Below, one piece after another: positions 44,426 to 54,300 of a stretch of 64,000 nucleotides of DNA. The position numbers and the translations under genes are program-made. Source of the DNA: an uncultured Rubripirellula sp. (GTDB lineage: Bacteria > Planctomycetota > Planctomycetia > Pirellulales > Pirellulaceae); contig CALJHC010000010.1 of NCBI GenBank assembly GCA_938075415.1, forward strand, positions 1 through 64,000, read 5' to 3'. The notes under the pieces were generated by a model. That model ran no database searches. It had not been told where the DNA came from and was given only the letters and a program-made list of their open reading frames with translations. How positions within the stretch are numbered: the stretch's first letter is position 1; each line of letters opens with the position of its first letter.

Positions 44426-44776
44426 ATGTATTTTCGCATTGACGACGAAGTGAAGGTGATCTCGGGTGCCGACAAAGGGCATGTGGGAAAAATCCTCAAG
44501 ATCGACCGAGTGAAGAAGAAGGTAGTGGTGGAAGGTGCTGGCCGAGTTTGGAAGCATGTTCGCCGCAGCCAGAAAAACCCTCAGGGTGGTCGTTTGAACA
44601 AAGAGATGCCAATCAGCGCAAGTAACGTGATGCTGATTGACCCCACGACGAATTCGCCCACTCGTATCGGCGTCCGTTATTTGGATGACGGTAGCAAGGA
44701 ACGATTCGCGAAGAAAAGTGGCGCCGGATTGGGAGTGATTTCACCCGCACGTGCTGCTTACGCCTCCAAGAAATAA
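44426..44776 (+). CDS. rplX: 50S ribosomal protein L24
   Basis: A 116-residue L24, an assembly-initiating protein of the 50S. It shows the KOW motif V-K-V-I-S-G-A-D-K-G-H-V-G-K-I-L and G-R-L-N-K-E-M-P-I-S-A-S-N-V. A little longer than usual at the C-terminus (K-K-S-G-A-G-L-G). ATG start, 60 bp after rplN. Confidence 0.96.
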   Translation: MYFRIDDEVKVISGADKGHVGKILKIDRVKKKVVVEGAGRVWKHVRRSQKNPQGGRLNKEMPISASNVMLIDPTTNSPTRIGVRYLDDGSKERFAKKSGAGLGVISPARAAYASKK

Positions 44777-44814
44777 CCGAGTAAAGAACCGCCTTCTGTT
44801 GCGGAATCCCACAA

Positions 44815-45390
44815 ATGGCTGATTCGAAACCAAGACTGAAAACCCGATACGAGGAAACCATCCGGCAAGCGATGGTTGAGAAGTACGGTTATACAAATCC
44901 ACTCCAGATTCCTCGTGTCGAAAAGATCACGATGAATATGGGAGTCGGTAGTGCGATTGGCGATAAGAAGATCCTGGATCTTGCTTACGATGCGATGACC
45001 CAGATCACTGGTCAAAAACCGGTGATCACCAACGCTAGAAAGTCAATCGCCAACTTTCGACTCCGAGAGGGCATGCCGATTGGCTGCATGGTAACCATGC
45101 GTCGCCAACGTATGTATGAATTTTTAGATCGACTCGTTGCCATCGTGCTTCCACGTGTCCGTGACTTTCGCGGCATCAGTCGGAAAGCGTTTGATGGAAA
45201 CGGTAACTACACACTTGGCTTGACCGAGCAATTGGTGTTTCCGGAACTGAATCCGGATAAGTTCACTCGCCCACAGGGCATGAACATCACGATTGTCACG
45301 TCGGCTAAGACGAATGACGAGGCACGTGACCTGCTTGAACTGTTCGGAATGCCGTTCAAGCAACTGCCTAGTAAAACTGATGCGGCGTAG
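44815..45390 (+). CDS. rplE: 50S ribosomal protein L5
   Basis: A 191-residue L5, which joins 5S rRNA to the central protuberance. Core motifs: P-R-V-E-K-I-T-M-N-M-G-V-G, G-Q-K-P-V-I-T-N-A-R-K-S-I-A-N-F-R and F-R-G-I-S-R-K-A-F-D-G-N-G-N-Y. Slightly extended compared with the usual 178-180. Confidence 0.98.
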   Translation: MADSKPRLKTRYEETIRQAMVEKYGYTNPLQIPRVEKITMNMGVGSAIGDKKILDLAYDAMTQITGQKPVITNARKSIANFRLREGMPIGCMVTMRRQRMYEFLDRLVAIVLPRVRDFRGISRKAFDGNGNYTLGLTEQLVFPELNPDKFTRPQGMNITIVTSAKTNDEARDLLELFGMPFKQLPSKTDAA

Positions 45391-45446
45391 GCCGGTTGAA
45401 TACGACGCAATTCACTACTTTAGACTAGAGAACCGAAAGTCACCCC

Positions 45447-45632
45447 GTGGCAAGTAAATCGAAAATCGCTAAGGCTAGCCGACCGCCAAAGTTCAGCACC
45501 CGAAAGGAAAACCGCTGCAAATTTTGCGGTCGTCCCCGTTCGGTTTATCGCAAGTTTGGCTTGTGCCGAATTTGTTTCCGTGAAAACGCGAACATGGGAT
45601 TGATTCCCGGCGTTCGTAAGGCCAGTTGGTGA
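45447..45632 (+). CDS. rpsN: 30S ribosomal protein S14, zinc type
   Basis: A 61-residue short S14 of the zinc-binding type, with C-K-F-C (about 23-26) and C-R-I-C (about 39-42) as the metal-binding pairs. It lies in the 30S head. GTG start, with the stop just 31 bp before rpsH. The ending [12 protein letters not shown] is typical. Zinc-type S14 often has a paralogue without zinc ligands used under zinc limitation; none is seen here. Confidence 0.98.
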   Translation: MASKSKIAKASRPPKFSTRKENRCKFCGRPRSVYRKFGLCRICFRENANMGLIPGVRKASW

Positions 45633-45663
45633 GAATCGAAGGATTTAGGGGAGCTGAACTAAC

Positions 45664-46062
45664 ATGATGACCGACCCAATTGCCGATATGCTCACTCGCA
45701 TCCGTAACGCGGTAAGCGTGGAGAAGCCATACGTCGACATTCCATCCAGTCGCTTCAAGCGGGGCATCGCTGATGTCCTTAAACGCGAAGGCTTTATCTG
45801 GGACTGGAAAGAAGTTGACGAGGAGAATCCATCGGCCACTTTGCGGCTTGAATTGAAATATGGGCCCAATGGCGAACGTGTGATTCAAAGCATTCGCCGA
45901 ATTAGTAAACCTGGACGGCGGCTCTACAGTCGCGGTAAGGAACTCAAGCCGGTACTTGGTGGGCTGGGAATCAGCATCATCAGTTCTAGCAAAGGCGTGA
46001 TTAGCGATCGCGAAGCTCGCCGAGAAAATATTGGTGGTGAGGTTCTGTGCGAAGTTGCCTAG
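45664..46062 (+). CDS. rpsH: 30S ribosomal protein S8
   Basis: A 132-residue S8, a primary 16S rRNA binder and translational regulator of the spc operon in model bacteria. It shows D-P-I-A-D-M-L-T-R-I-R-N-A and the C-terminal S-S-S/T-x-G-V-I-S-D-R-E-A-R. Two adjacent ATGs (45664, 45667); either may start. Confidence 0.98.
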   Translation: MMTDPIADMLTRIRNAVSVEKPYVDIPSSRFKRGIADVLKREGFIWDWKEVDEENPSATLRLELKYGPNGERVIQSIRRISKPGRRLYSRGKELKPVLGGLGISIISSSKGVISDREARRENIGGEVLCEVA

Positions 46063-46124
46063 TGACGGTGACAGCACAAGTCCCACTCTGCCTGAATAAC
46101 CTTGATTGAATTAAAGCAATTGAA

Positions 46125-46670
46125 ATGAGCCGCATCGGAAACAAACCGGTACCCATCCTTGATGGCGCTAAGGTGACACTCAGCGGTCGAACCATCGAAG
46201 TCGACGGGCCGAAAGGAAAAGATTCCTACGAGCATCGCGCGGAAGTTTCCGTGGCGATCGATGAGGATTCGAAATGCATCGTGGTAAGCCGAGAGAACGA
46301 CGAGCGTGTCTCACGCGAGTGTCATGGTTTAACGCGTGCCTTGATCGCCAATATGGTCGAGGGTGTGACCAAGGGTTATGAGAAGCGTTTGGAGATTGTG
46401 GGAGTTGGTTATCTGGCGGCGATCCAAGGTGATACCTTGCAAGTTCGTGCTGGTTTTGCCAACGAACTGCACCTGACGATTCCATCGGACCTGCAGGTGA
46501 CCTGCCCGGATCAGACCCATGTCGTTGTTCAGGGTTACAACAAGCAACGAGTAGGTCAGTTCGCTGCGGAAGTTCGGTCGCTCCGTAAGCCGGAACCCTA
46601 CAAGGGTAAGGGCGTTCGCTATCAGGGCGAACAGGTCAAGATTAAGCCTGGTAAGTCTGCCACCAAGTAA
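46125..46670 (+). CDS. rplF: 50S ribosomal protein L6
   Basis: A 181-residue L6, with two repeated domains, near the sarcin-ricin loop. Start M-S-R-I-G-N-K-P-V-P-I; the C-terminal block P-E-P-Y-K-G-K-G-V-R-Y is fully conserved. rplR begins 27 bases after the stop. Confidence 0.98.
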   Translation: MSRIGNKPVPILDGAKVTLSGRTIEVDGPKGKDSYEHRAEVSVAIDEDSKCIVVSRENDERVSRECHGLTRALIANMVEGVTKGYEKRLEIVGVGYLAAIQGDTLQVRAGFANELHLTIPSDLQVTCPDQTHVVVQGYNKQRVGQFAAEVRSLRKPEPYKGKGVRYQGEQVKIKPGKSATK

Positions 46671-46697
46671 CGCCAAGAATAAGCATTCGGTAAAGAG

Positions 46698-47066
46698 ATG
46701 GATAAGAACAAGCAACTACAGAAAAGGCGTCAGCGACGACGCTTTCAAGTACGCAATAAAGTGCGTGGATCGGCTGGCGAGCCTCGTTTGGCCGTCTTTC
46801 GTTCATTGAATCATTTCAGTTGCCAACTGGTTGATGATGATGCCGGGACCACGCTGGCGAGTGCCAGCACCCAAGATAAAACCTTGCGTGAGCAGTTTTC
46901 CGGAACCGGTAACTGTGACGCCGCGGCTTTGGTCGGGAAAGCGATCGCTGAAAAAGCTTCTGCGTCAGGCATCCAGTCAGTCAAATTTGATCGTGGGCAC
47001 AACCGTTTTCACGGTCGTGTCAAAGCATTTGCAGATGCAGCCCGCGAGGGCGGCTTGCAGTTTTAA
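46698..47066 (+). CDS. rplR: 50S ribosomal protein L18
   Basis: A 122-residue L18, 5S rRNA binder of the central protuberance. It shows the basic N-terminus K-R-R-Q-R-R-R-F-Q-V-R-N-K, R-L-A-V-F-R-S and the C-terminal D-R-G-H-N-R-F-H-G-R-V-K-A-F-A-D-A-A-R-E-G-G-L. Its stop at 47064-47066 also bounds the open frame of rpsE. Confidence 0.97.
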   Translation: MDKNKQLQKRRQRRRFQVRNKVRGSAGEPRLAVFRSLNHFSCQLVDDDAGTTLASASTQDKTLREQFSGTGNCDAAALVGKAIAEKASASGIQSVKFDRGHNRFHGRVKAFADAAREGGLQF

Positions 47067-47108
47067 TTCAAAAACACCTTTGTCAGCCTCCATTCGAGGG
47101 TCAGTACC

Positions 47109-47636
47109 ATTAGTAACGGATCACGCAAACAACGAACAAAAGAGCCAGAGGGCCTCGGTGACGGCCTGCTCGATCGCGTGGTGAAAATCAAGCGATGTGC
47201 AGCGGTTGTCAAAGGCGGTCGTCGGTTCAGCTTTGCCGCGATGGTTGTCGTCGGTGATGGCAAGGGACGCATTGGCTGCGGATATGGCAAGGCCAATGAG
47301 GTTCCACCGAGTGTTCAGAAAGCACAGAAGCAGGCAAGTCGCGCGATGATTGCTGTTCCGCTTGTTGAGGGAAGCATCCCGCACCAAGTTTGGGGACGCT
47401 ACGGCGCCGCTAAGGTTTTGCTGATCCCAGCTGGTGCTGGTACGGGTATCATTGCTGGTGAAGCGGTGCGTTCAGTCTGTGAGGCAACCGGGATTCACGA
47501 TATTCTCACCAAGTCGTACGGCACCAACAACCCTGTGACTCTGGTCAAGGCAACCATCAACGCTTTGTCAAAGCTTCGCACGGCAGAGCAAGTAGCAGCG
47601 TTGCGAGGTTTGAGTGTCGAGGAACTCACTGTTTAG
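47109..47636 (+). CDS. rpsE: 30S ribosomal protein S5, probable ATT start
   Basis: S5 forms part of the mRNA entry site and affects decoding accuracy. The body is clear: V-V-K-G-G-R-R-F-S-F, V-G-D-G-K-G and G-T-G-I-I-A-G-E. The conserved N-terminal segment that precedes V-V-K-I-K-R in other S5 proteins is encoded upstream of the first standard start (GTG 47178): the frame reads G-D-G-L-L-D-R just before it. Between the in-frame stop at 47064 and 47178 there is no ATG, GTG or TTG. ATT at 47109, eight bases after GAGGG (47096-47100), is the best candidate and gives 175 residues. GTG 47178 has no RBS and would give a truncated 152-residue S5. A sequencing error is an alternative. Confidence 0.85.
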   Translation: MSNGSRKQRTKEPEGLGDGLLDRVVKIKRCAAVVKGGRRFSFAAMVVVGDGKGRIGCGYGKANEVPPSVQKAQKQASRAMIAVPLVEGSIPHQVWGRYGAAKVLLIPAGAGTGIIAGEAVRSVCEATGIHDILTKSYGTNNPVTLVKATINALSKLRTAEQVAALRGLSVEELTV

Positions 47637-47727
47637 TGGGTGACAGTTAGAAATATTGAAGCGGTGGCCATCGTCAATCGGCTTCTCATCAGTTTTGCAA
47701 ACCAATCAGTTTTAGTCGGTCCCAATC

Positions 47728-48231
47728 ATGAACCTTAACGATGTCCATCGCGGCATTCAAAAGAACCGTAAGCGAAAGCGAATCGGACGTGGCCCAGGAA
47801 GTGGTCACGGTAAGACTGCCGGCCGTGGTCACAAAGGTCACAAGAGCCGCAGCGGTTATAGTCGCAAGCCCAACTTTCAGGGTGGGGCGATGCCAATGTT
47901 TCGCCGCATCCCCAAGCGAGGTTTCAACAACCGGTGGGCCGTGACTGTCTTCGCAGTGAACGTTGGTCATTTGAATGAAGCATTTGACGATGGTGCCGAA
48001 GTGACACTTGAAGCTTTGGCTGCAAAGGACCTCGCCAAAGGCAGCTTTGACGAAGTGAAGATACTCGGCGACGGTGAAATCACCAAGAAACTGACGGTTG
48101 CAGCCCATCGGTTCAGCAAATCAGCGGAAGAGAAAATCACTGCTGCCGGTGGAACGATCACCAAAATTGAACCGAAGCGAACGCCTGAACAGCGTGTCGC
48201 TGAATTGAAAGCAGCTAGCGAAGCGAAGTAG
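47728..48231 (+). CDS. rplO: 50S ribosomal protein L15
   Basis: A 167-residue L15, late-assembling 50S protein. It shows N-D-V-H-R-G-I-Q-K, the Gly/Lys-rich [16 protein letters not shown] and the [11 protein letters not shown] block. A basic/Ala C-terminal extension makes it longer than the usual 145. rpmD, normally found between rpsE and rplO, is absent; only 91 bp separate them. Confidence 0.97.
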   Translation: MNLNDVHRGIQKNRKRKRIGRGPGSGHGKTAGRGHKGHKSRSGYSRKPNFQGGAMPMFRRIPKRGFNNRWAVTVFAVNVGHLNEAFDDGAEVTLEALAAKDLAKGSFDEVKILGDGEITKKLTVAAHRFSKSAEEKITAAGGTITKIEPKRTPEQRVAELKAASEAK

Positions 48232-48629
48232 GGCGGTCCAGGTCGCTGCTTTTGAAATCTTGATTTCATGGGCAGGACGGCCGGAGCGTCATCGGACGGT
48301 ATCAAGTGAATTGACTCAGCCTTCATTCCTTGAGCCGATCCTGAGTTGGGTTGGTCCGTTTGAGTACAACGTTCGGGCCGAGGCTGATGTTTCCACCAGG
48401 ATTCCTCAGTGATTGGTCAGGCAAGGGCAAAACGCCCCTGTCATGGATTCTCCTATCGCCCAACCCGTAGCGAACCGTTACACTCACAACTCTCTGGGCT
48501 CTCGTGAGATCTGGCTGGTTGGTTCCCGAAAAGGAGCGGCCATTCTGAAGCGAGTCCAGCCATAGAAGCCACTTCCGTAGCCGCATCGGACAAGAGCGGC
48601 AATGGTGAATTTCAAGACGGACCTGAAGC
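48232..48629. other. Spacer between rplO and secY
   Basis: About 400 bp, long for this cluster. It has minor dyads (GAAATC TT GATTTC near 48256; AGGGC AAAAC GCCCC near 48424) but no strong terminator and no supported gene. An internal promoter for secY-adk is likely. Confidence 0.4.
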
Positions 48630-50027
48630 ATGTTTGAGAAGCTCCGAGTCATTTTCTCAATTCCCGAACTTCGTAAGAAGATTCTTCTGACGATCGGCCT
48701 GTTAGCTGTCTACCGAATCGGATTTCATATCCCGCTTCCCATGGTGGCGACGAATCTTGCCGATCAAGGTGGTACGGCCTCGGAGTTTTTCGAGAAGGTC
48801 GCCGTCTTTTCCGCAAGCGATTTGCGTCAGGCCACGATTTTTGGCCTCGGCATCATGCCCTACATTTCGGCATCGATCATTTTTCAGCTTCTCGGGAGTG
48901 TCTACAAGCCTCTTGAGGAATTGAAGAAAGAGGGTGAAGCGGGACGCAAGAAACTGAACGAATACACCCGTTACCTGACGGTTGCGATTTGCGTAGTCCA
49001 AAGCTACATGTACATGAAGTTCATGCTGATGAGCGGTGGGGATTCTGGCTATGGAAGTATCAATCCAAACTTTTTGAATTCGACCTCGGACGGTTTGTTC
49101 TTCGGATGGCAGATAGTCGCGGTGCTGGTTATGACCTGCGGTACCGTTTTCTTGATGTGGCTCGGGGAACAGATTGACGAGTATGGAATCGGCAATGGGA
49201 TCAGTCTGCTGATCATGGCGGGTATCTTGGCCCAGATGCCGAAAGCCTTGTTTGAACTGATTGGCAACATGAAGCCGGAGTTAACTGGTTTAAGTCGTGG
49301 TCAGATCGGTATTGAGACGCTAGTGCTGCTAGTTGTTCTTTTTGTCGGTGTTGTGTTCGGCGTGGTGTTCATCACTCTGGGGCAGAGGAAAATACCGACG
49401 CAGTCTGCAAAGTTCACTCGTGGTCGTCGTGTCTATGGTGGCACCAGGCAATACCTTCCGCTTCGAATCAATCAAGCCGGTGTGATGCCGATCATTTTTG
49501 CCAGCAGTTTGTTGATCATTCCCGGGATGCTGCTTGGTGGACTTGCCGGTTTCTTCAGCAGCGATAGTGGTCTGTTTGGACCCTTGAATTATCTCAGCTT
49601 GACGTTGAACGATCAGGGTTCATTTTTCTTTAATTTCATGTACGTCGTGATGATTTTCTTCTTCTGCTATTTTTGGACGGCGATCACGTTCAATCCGAAG
49701 GAAATGTCCGATAACTTGCGTGACAGCGGTACCTTCATTCCAGGTTACCGGCCCGGTAAACGAACAACTGATTACCTCGAGAAAGTGATGGTTCGCATCA
49801 CCTATGTCGGTGCCGCCTTCTTGTCGATCGTTGCGATTGTTCCCACGGTTGTATACGGTTCGCTTGGAGTCCCCTATTCGATTGCCGGATTCTACGGTGG
49901 AACGGGACTTCTGATTGCCGTCAGCGTTGCTTTTGACTTGGTTCAAAAAATCGACAGCCACCTTGTGATGCGAAACTATCGTGGGCTGCTTGAGGGTGCT
50001 GGTGGCGGTGTTTCGCCGGTCGTTTGA
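48630..50027 (+). CDS. secY: Preprotein translocase subunit SecY
   Basis: A 465-residue integral membrane protein, the channel of the Sec translocon with SecE and SecG. Ten hydrophobic segments follow the usual plan. Landmarks are P-E-L-R-K-K-I, the G-L-G-I-M-P-Y-I-S-A-S-I-I-F-Q-L-L plug region, and I-P-T-Q-S-A-K in the cytoplasmic loop with R-P-G-K-R-T near the C-terminus. The 3' end is part of a 26-bp tandem duplication (50005-50056): the first copy contains the last codons and the stop, the second lies just beyond, with no effect on the protein. Confidence 0.98.
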   Translation: MFEKLRVIFSIPELRKKILLTIGLLAVYRIGFHIPLPMVATNLADQGGTASEFFEKVAVFSASDLRQATIFGLGIMPYISASIIFQLLGSVYKPLEELKKEGEAGRKKLNEYTRYLTVAICVVQSYMYMKFMLMSGGDSGYGSINPNFLNSTSDGLFFGWQIVAVLVMTCGTVFLMWLGEQIDEYGIGNGISLLIMAGILAQMPKALFELIGNMKPELTGLSRGQIGIETLVLLVVLFVGVVFGVVFITLGQRKIPTQSAKFTRGRRVYGGTRQYLPLRINQAGVMPIIFASSLLIIPGMLLGGLAGFFSSDSGLFGPLNYLSLTLNDQGSFFFNFMYVVMIFFFCYFWTAITFNPKEMSDNLRDSGTFIPGYRPGKRTTDYLEKVMVRITYVGAAFLSIVAIVPTVVYGSLGVPYSIAGFYGGTGLLIAVSVAFDLVQKIDSHLVMRNYRGLLEGAGGGVSPVV

Positions 50028-50056
50028 TTGGCGGTGTTTCGCCGGTCGTTTGATTG
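50005..50056 (+). repeat. 26-bp tandem duplication over the secY stop codon
   Basis: Two perfect adjacent 26-bp copies beginning GCGGTGTTTCGCCGGTCG. The first copy holds the secY stop at 50025-50027, so the duplicated codons are untranslated. Confidence 0.95.
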
Positions 50057-50222
50057 GCGGCGGTCAAGAGAACACGAATTGAATAAATTCAAGGCAGATT
50101 GAACTGAATTGTCTGACAGTTCAGCTGTTCGTGTTGCCAAATGTGACTCTTCTGCCGGGTGGAGATATTTTTCACCGGCTTCGGCGGTGGTTAGCTGCTT
50201 TGAATCTTCGGGGGTGGATGCG

Positions 50223-50786
50223 ATGCAAATTGTTTTCATCGGACCACCGGGTTCAGGAAAAGGAACCCAGTGTGGGATGCTCAGCGATGCGTTGGGCTGT
50301 CCGCATCTGTCGACCGGCGAGCTATTGCGACGCACAAGGGGTAAATCACCTTTAGGTGATTTGGTAGCGAGTTATATCGACGGTGGCTGTTTGGCCCCTG
50401 ATTTTCTTGTCATGCCATTGGTGATAAAGCTTTTAGAGCAGGGTGACTTTCATTCGGGTTGCCTGTTCGACGGTTTTCCTCGAACGGTTGCGCAGGCGGC
50501 TTTCTTGCAAAACTATCTGGGTGAACGCGGGCAGCGGATCGACTTGGTTTTGAAACTGCGAGTTCCCCGAGAGGATTTGATTGCCCGTCTGAGTGCGCGT
50601 GCGAAGCTGGAGGGACGAGCCGATGATAGCGTGGAGGGAATTCAACGCCGTCTGGAGATCTACCAGACGCGGACGGAACCGGTGCTGAGTTTTTATCATG
50701 AATTGAAGATAGTTCGCGAAATTGACGGTTCAAAAGCAGCCGGTGAGGTGTTTTCGGAGATCATGGATTTCGTTAACGTCGCATGA
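50223..50786 (+). CDS. adk: Adenylate kinase
   Basis: A 187-residue cytoplasmic enzyme interconverting 2 ADP and ATP + AMP. P-loop G-P-P-G-S-G-K-G-T-Q (8-17), the AMP site S-T-G-E-L-L-R and the D-G-F-P-R-T motif are all present. The LID between D-L-V-L-K-L-R-V and R-R-L-E-I-Y is short, so this is the short-LID type without the zinc/long-LID insertion. ATG 50223 begins the P-loop strand and follows GGGGG near 50209; the frame is open to 50109. Gene order secY-adk is standard, but map, infA and rpmJ do not follow. Confidence 0.95.
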   Translation: MQIVFIGPPGSGKGTQCGMLSDALGCPHLSTGELLRRTRGKSPLGDLVASYIDGGCLAPDFLVMPLVIKLLEQGDFHSGCLFDGFPRTVAQAAFLQNYLGERGQRIDLVLKLRVPREDLIARLSARAKLEGRADDSVEGIQRRLEIYQTRTEPVLSFYHELKIVREIDGSKAAGEVFSEIMDFVNVA

Positions 50787-51338
50787 CGCTGCTGTGGTTG
50801 AGTCGGCAAGGTTAGGTCGCATCAGGGTAACGCCGTTTTACTGCGATTTTTCATCCTGTTGGACGTCTTTGTTAGTCCATCGTTGATCACTGATTTTGAT
50901 TGAAGTGGGGTCGCGTTTGTTCGGTAACTTCCAAAAGTGCCGAATTGTGGTTCCAACAGATCATGGCGAAGTCGGTATGATAGTGAGTCTTGGACTGAGA
51001 AAGTATTTGGACAAATTCAGGTCACAAAGAGTTGTGGCAGTGGCTTGAGAGCATGGAAGCTGTGACGATTGCTCTCTCACTAAAGTTGTCTGTTGGCCGA
51101 GTCTTTGATTTCTGTTTGTGAGGCTTCATTGACTGAGTGACAGCGTCTGCGGGGTTGCGACCGTGCATGGCTGATTTTGGAAGATTTGCTTTTGAGTCAA
51201 TGGCAACAGAGAAGCAAGTCGAACACGAGAAGCAAATGCGACAGAGGTTAAAGGTTGAAGCTGTCGGTATCAGCGAACTTTGCGTGTTCAGGACCGATGA
51301 ACTCAGGGTAGCTTATCTCGTTAGAGAGGTTTAGCGTA
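50787..51338. other. Spacer with a possible small ORF before the giant PQQ gene
   Basis: About 550 bp. Near its right end, a frame from ATG 51200 to 51334 would give 44 residues (M-A-T-E-K-Q-V-E-H-E-K-Q then a charged helix and V-A-Y-L-V-R-E-V), ending four bases before the next start. It has the composition of a real peptide but no known family. I see nothing else. Confidence 0.35.
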
Positions 51339-54300
51339 ATGAAAGGAAAGACGCGAGTGGTTGTGAATCCTGCTATCACCGTCATAAGTGTTCGACTAGT
51401 GGCACTTTGTTGTTTCGCTTCGATGACAATGACATGGGTGTTCTGTACCAGTGCGGAGGGTCAGGGACTCTTTCGGCCTCTTCAGGGGTTGCCGCCGGGG
51501 CGTTTTGTCGAAGCCCCCCGAGGCCTTGAGCAAATATTGCGAGAGGCGGAGCAAGGTATCGAGGATGGACGTTACAGCGATGCCATCGTGCGTCTTGGCG
51601 ACCTGTTGGCCGGTGAAGATTCCAATCGCTTGTTGGATGATGTTCAGGGTCAAGATTTTTTTATTCAGTCCGCGCCGGTCGACGGTGAATCGCGTCCTTT
51701 GAGGCTGAGTTTTCTGAGAAGAGTACGAGATCTAATTGGTGGACTGCCCGCTGAGGCGGCGGACCTTTACGAACTGAGGTACGGGCCGTCGGCTCGCAAA
51801 ATACTTGATGAGGCGTCGGAATCACGGGACTGGCGATCGGTCAAGGAAGTGAGGCGGCGTTATTTTCACACCTTGGCTGGTTACGAGTCGTCGATGCTTC
51901 TTGCCCAGCGATCGATGTTACTGGGGCATCCCCTTGAAGCGATGCTGCTTCTGTCAGACATCATCGTCAGTGATCGAGCAGTGAAATACTTGGGCCAGGG
52001 TGTTTTGGTCATGCACGCCGCGGCGGGTAAGGCGGCGGGGCGAGCGAGGGATGACGCAGAAGAGAATGCTTTATCGAAGTCTGGTGAGATCCGTGTTGAT
52101 ATTGAAGAGGAGTCATTAACGTTTTCGGGCACCGATGCATTAACGCAATGGGTGACCGAAACCTATGTCTCGGTCAACGGTGCATCGCGACAGGAAAAGG
52201 CACCCGAGACGCTACCGGTGACTCAGAAGAAGTCCTATGCGTTGCTTGGCGGTAGCACTTCCAGGAATGGATCCGATGGTGGTCAGTTGCCTCTTTCCAA
52301 TGAGCGTTGGCGTTTGAGCACCACTTCGAGTCCCCTGCAGGAACGGGTGCTTCGTCAATCGGTAGAGGAGCTAGCATCGAGCGGAAAATTACCGCCTCCT
52401 TGCTGGGTGCCGCTTCGGGTCGATGGTCAGTTGCTGATGCGAACGACAGAACGTCTTGTTGGGGTAGATTACCGGACAGGAAAGCGAGTTTGGACTTATC
52501 CTTGGCAGCTTGGATATGACTCATTGGAGGAGGAATCCTCTGCATTGGAAGAATTGATTGGTCAGGAGCAGCGACAACCGTTGCTCTCCCAGCGTGTTTG
52601 GAATGATCTTCCCTACGGACAGATTTCCAGTGATGGTCGGAATGTTTATTTGCTTGATCAATTGAGGCAAGTTGAGTCAGCTGGCATGAATACGCTGCTG
52701 AACTTTCGCGGTGTTCGCCGAGTAGATAATAGCACTAACACCCTGGTCGGATTGGAATTAGCGACGGAGGGTAAACTGCGTTGGCGTTTGGGAGCAGAGG
52801 GCGACACTGACTCCTTTTCCGAAGCATTCTTTCTTGGCCCACCTTTACCTGTTGATGGACGCCTTTACGTCATGGCGGAAATTGCTGGTGACATCACTTT
52901 GTGTTGTTTGGAACCGGATACGGGGAAGGAGTTGTGGCGACAGCAACTTTTAGCGGTTGAATCTGGTGGTGTGGGGACAGATCCCATCCGTCGTGTCGCC
53001 GGGGCGATGCCAAGTTATCACGAAGGGATTTTGATTTGCCCCACCGGTGCGGGCGCAGTGGTCGCGATTGACTTGGTTGATCGAACGTTGCGTTGGGGAG
53101 CTTCGGTGGAACGCAATGCGGAAATGCTACGCAGCATCGCCGGCGGTGGCCGAGCGATTGAAGCGAGCAAACTAATGCAAAGGTGGTTCAGCGGTGCGGC
53201 AATCGCTGCGAATGATGCCGTTCTTGTGACACCGATTGAGTCAGACAGGCTTTATGGCTTCGATTTGTTATCGGGTGAAACGTTGTTTCCTCAGAAAAAT
53301 CGTGGTTACATGCTGTACGTAGCGGGAATTCGTGATGGCAAATTCTTTGTAGTTGGCACGCATCAGATTCGTGCCTTTGAGGTCGAAACGGGTCAGCCGG
53401 TCTGGACGACACCTCGGGATTTGGTCAGCGCCGGGCAACAGATTGCGGGGTTGGGTGTGTTTGGCGAATATGATTATTTTGTCCCCACCACGACCAACGA
53501 AGTCATCCAGGTTTCGCTTGCTGATGGAACGGTCAGGCAGCGCAGGGTAACCCAGTATCCACTCGGTAATCTGATTGCGGCTGATGGGGAATTGATCACT
53601 CAAGGTCCGACTTCACTCTCAGTTGCATTTGGTGAGTCGACATTGGGGCCAATGGTTGAGGAGAGACTTGTTCGGAATCCGAAAGACTTTGAGGCCATGG
53701 TGCGTAAAGCCGAGTTGCTCATCCAGAGGGAAGACCGCCAGAAGGCATTGGAGTTGTTGTCGGAGGCAAGGGCCATGGAACCCGACAACGACGAAGTTCG
53801 AATGTTGAGTGTCTCGGCAATCTTGGGGCAGTTGCATGACGACGGTCAGTTGGATCCCTCGCTTGTTGCAACCTTGGAGCCACTCATTGACCGGCCTCGA
53901 CAGAGGATTGAGCTTCTTGGTTTGCAAGTGCGTTCGGCGATGGGTTCCAAGGATTCAATCTCCGCGATTACGCGGCTAGTTGAGTTGTCTCGATTGCTCG
54001 GGTCTGAGTCATCAGTCGATTCGTCGGATCAGGCATTGGTGGATGACGCGACGCGTCAATGCACTGTTGACAGTTGGGTTGCTGCTCGGGCTTCGGAGGT
54101 GTTCGAGATGGCCAACGAGGACGAGTTGCTCAAGATGAATGCAATTTTGAATGCCGAAGCAAAACAACGAATCACTGGTTCGGACCGTCTCCTTCGCTCG
54201 GCTCTTGTTCATTTCAGCCGTTTCAGTGGGATGGAATTGTTGAGGGCGGAACTGGCCAATCGCATGCAAGAGCGGCAGGACGCCGTGGGCTTGGAGAGGC

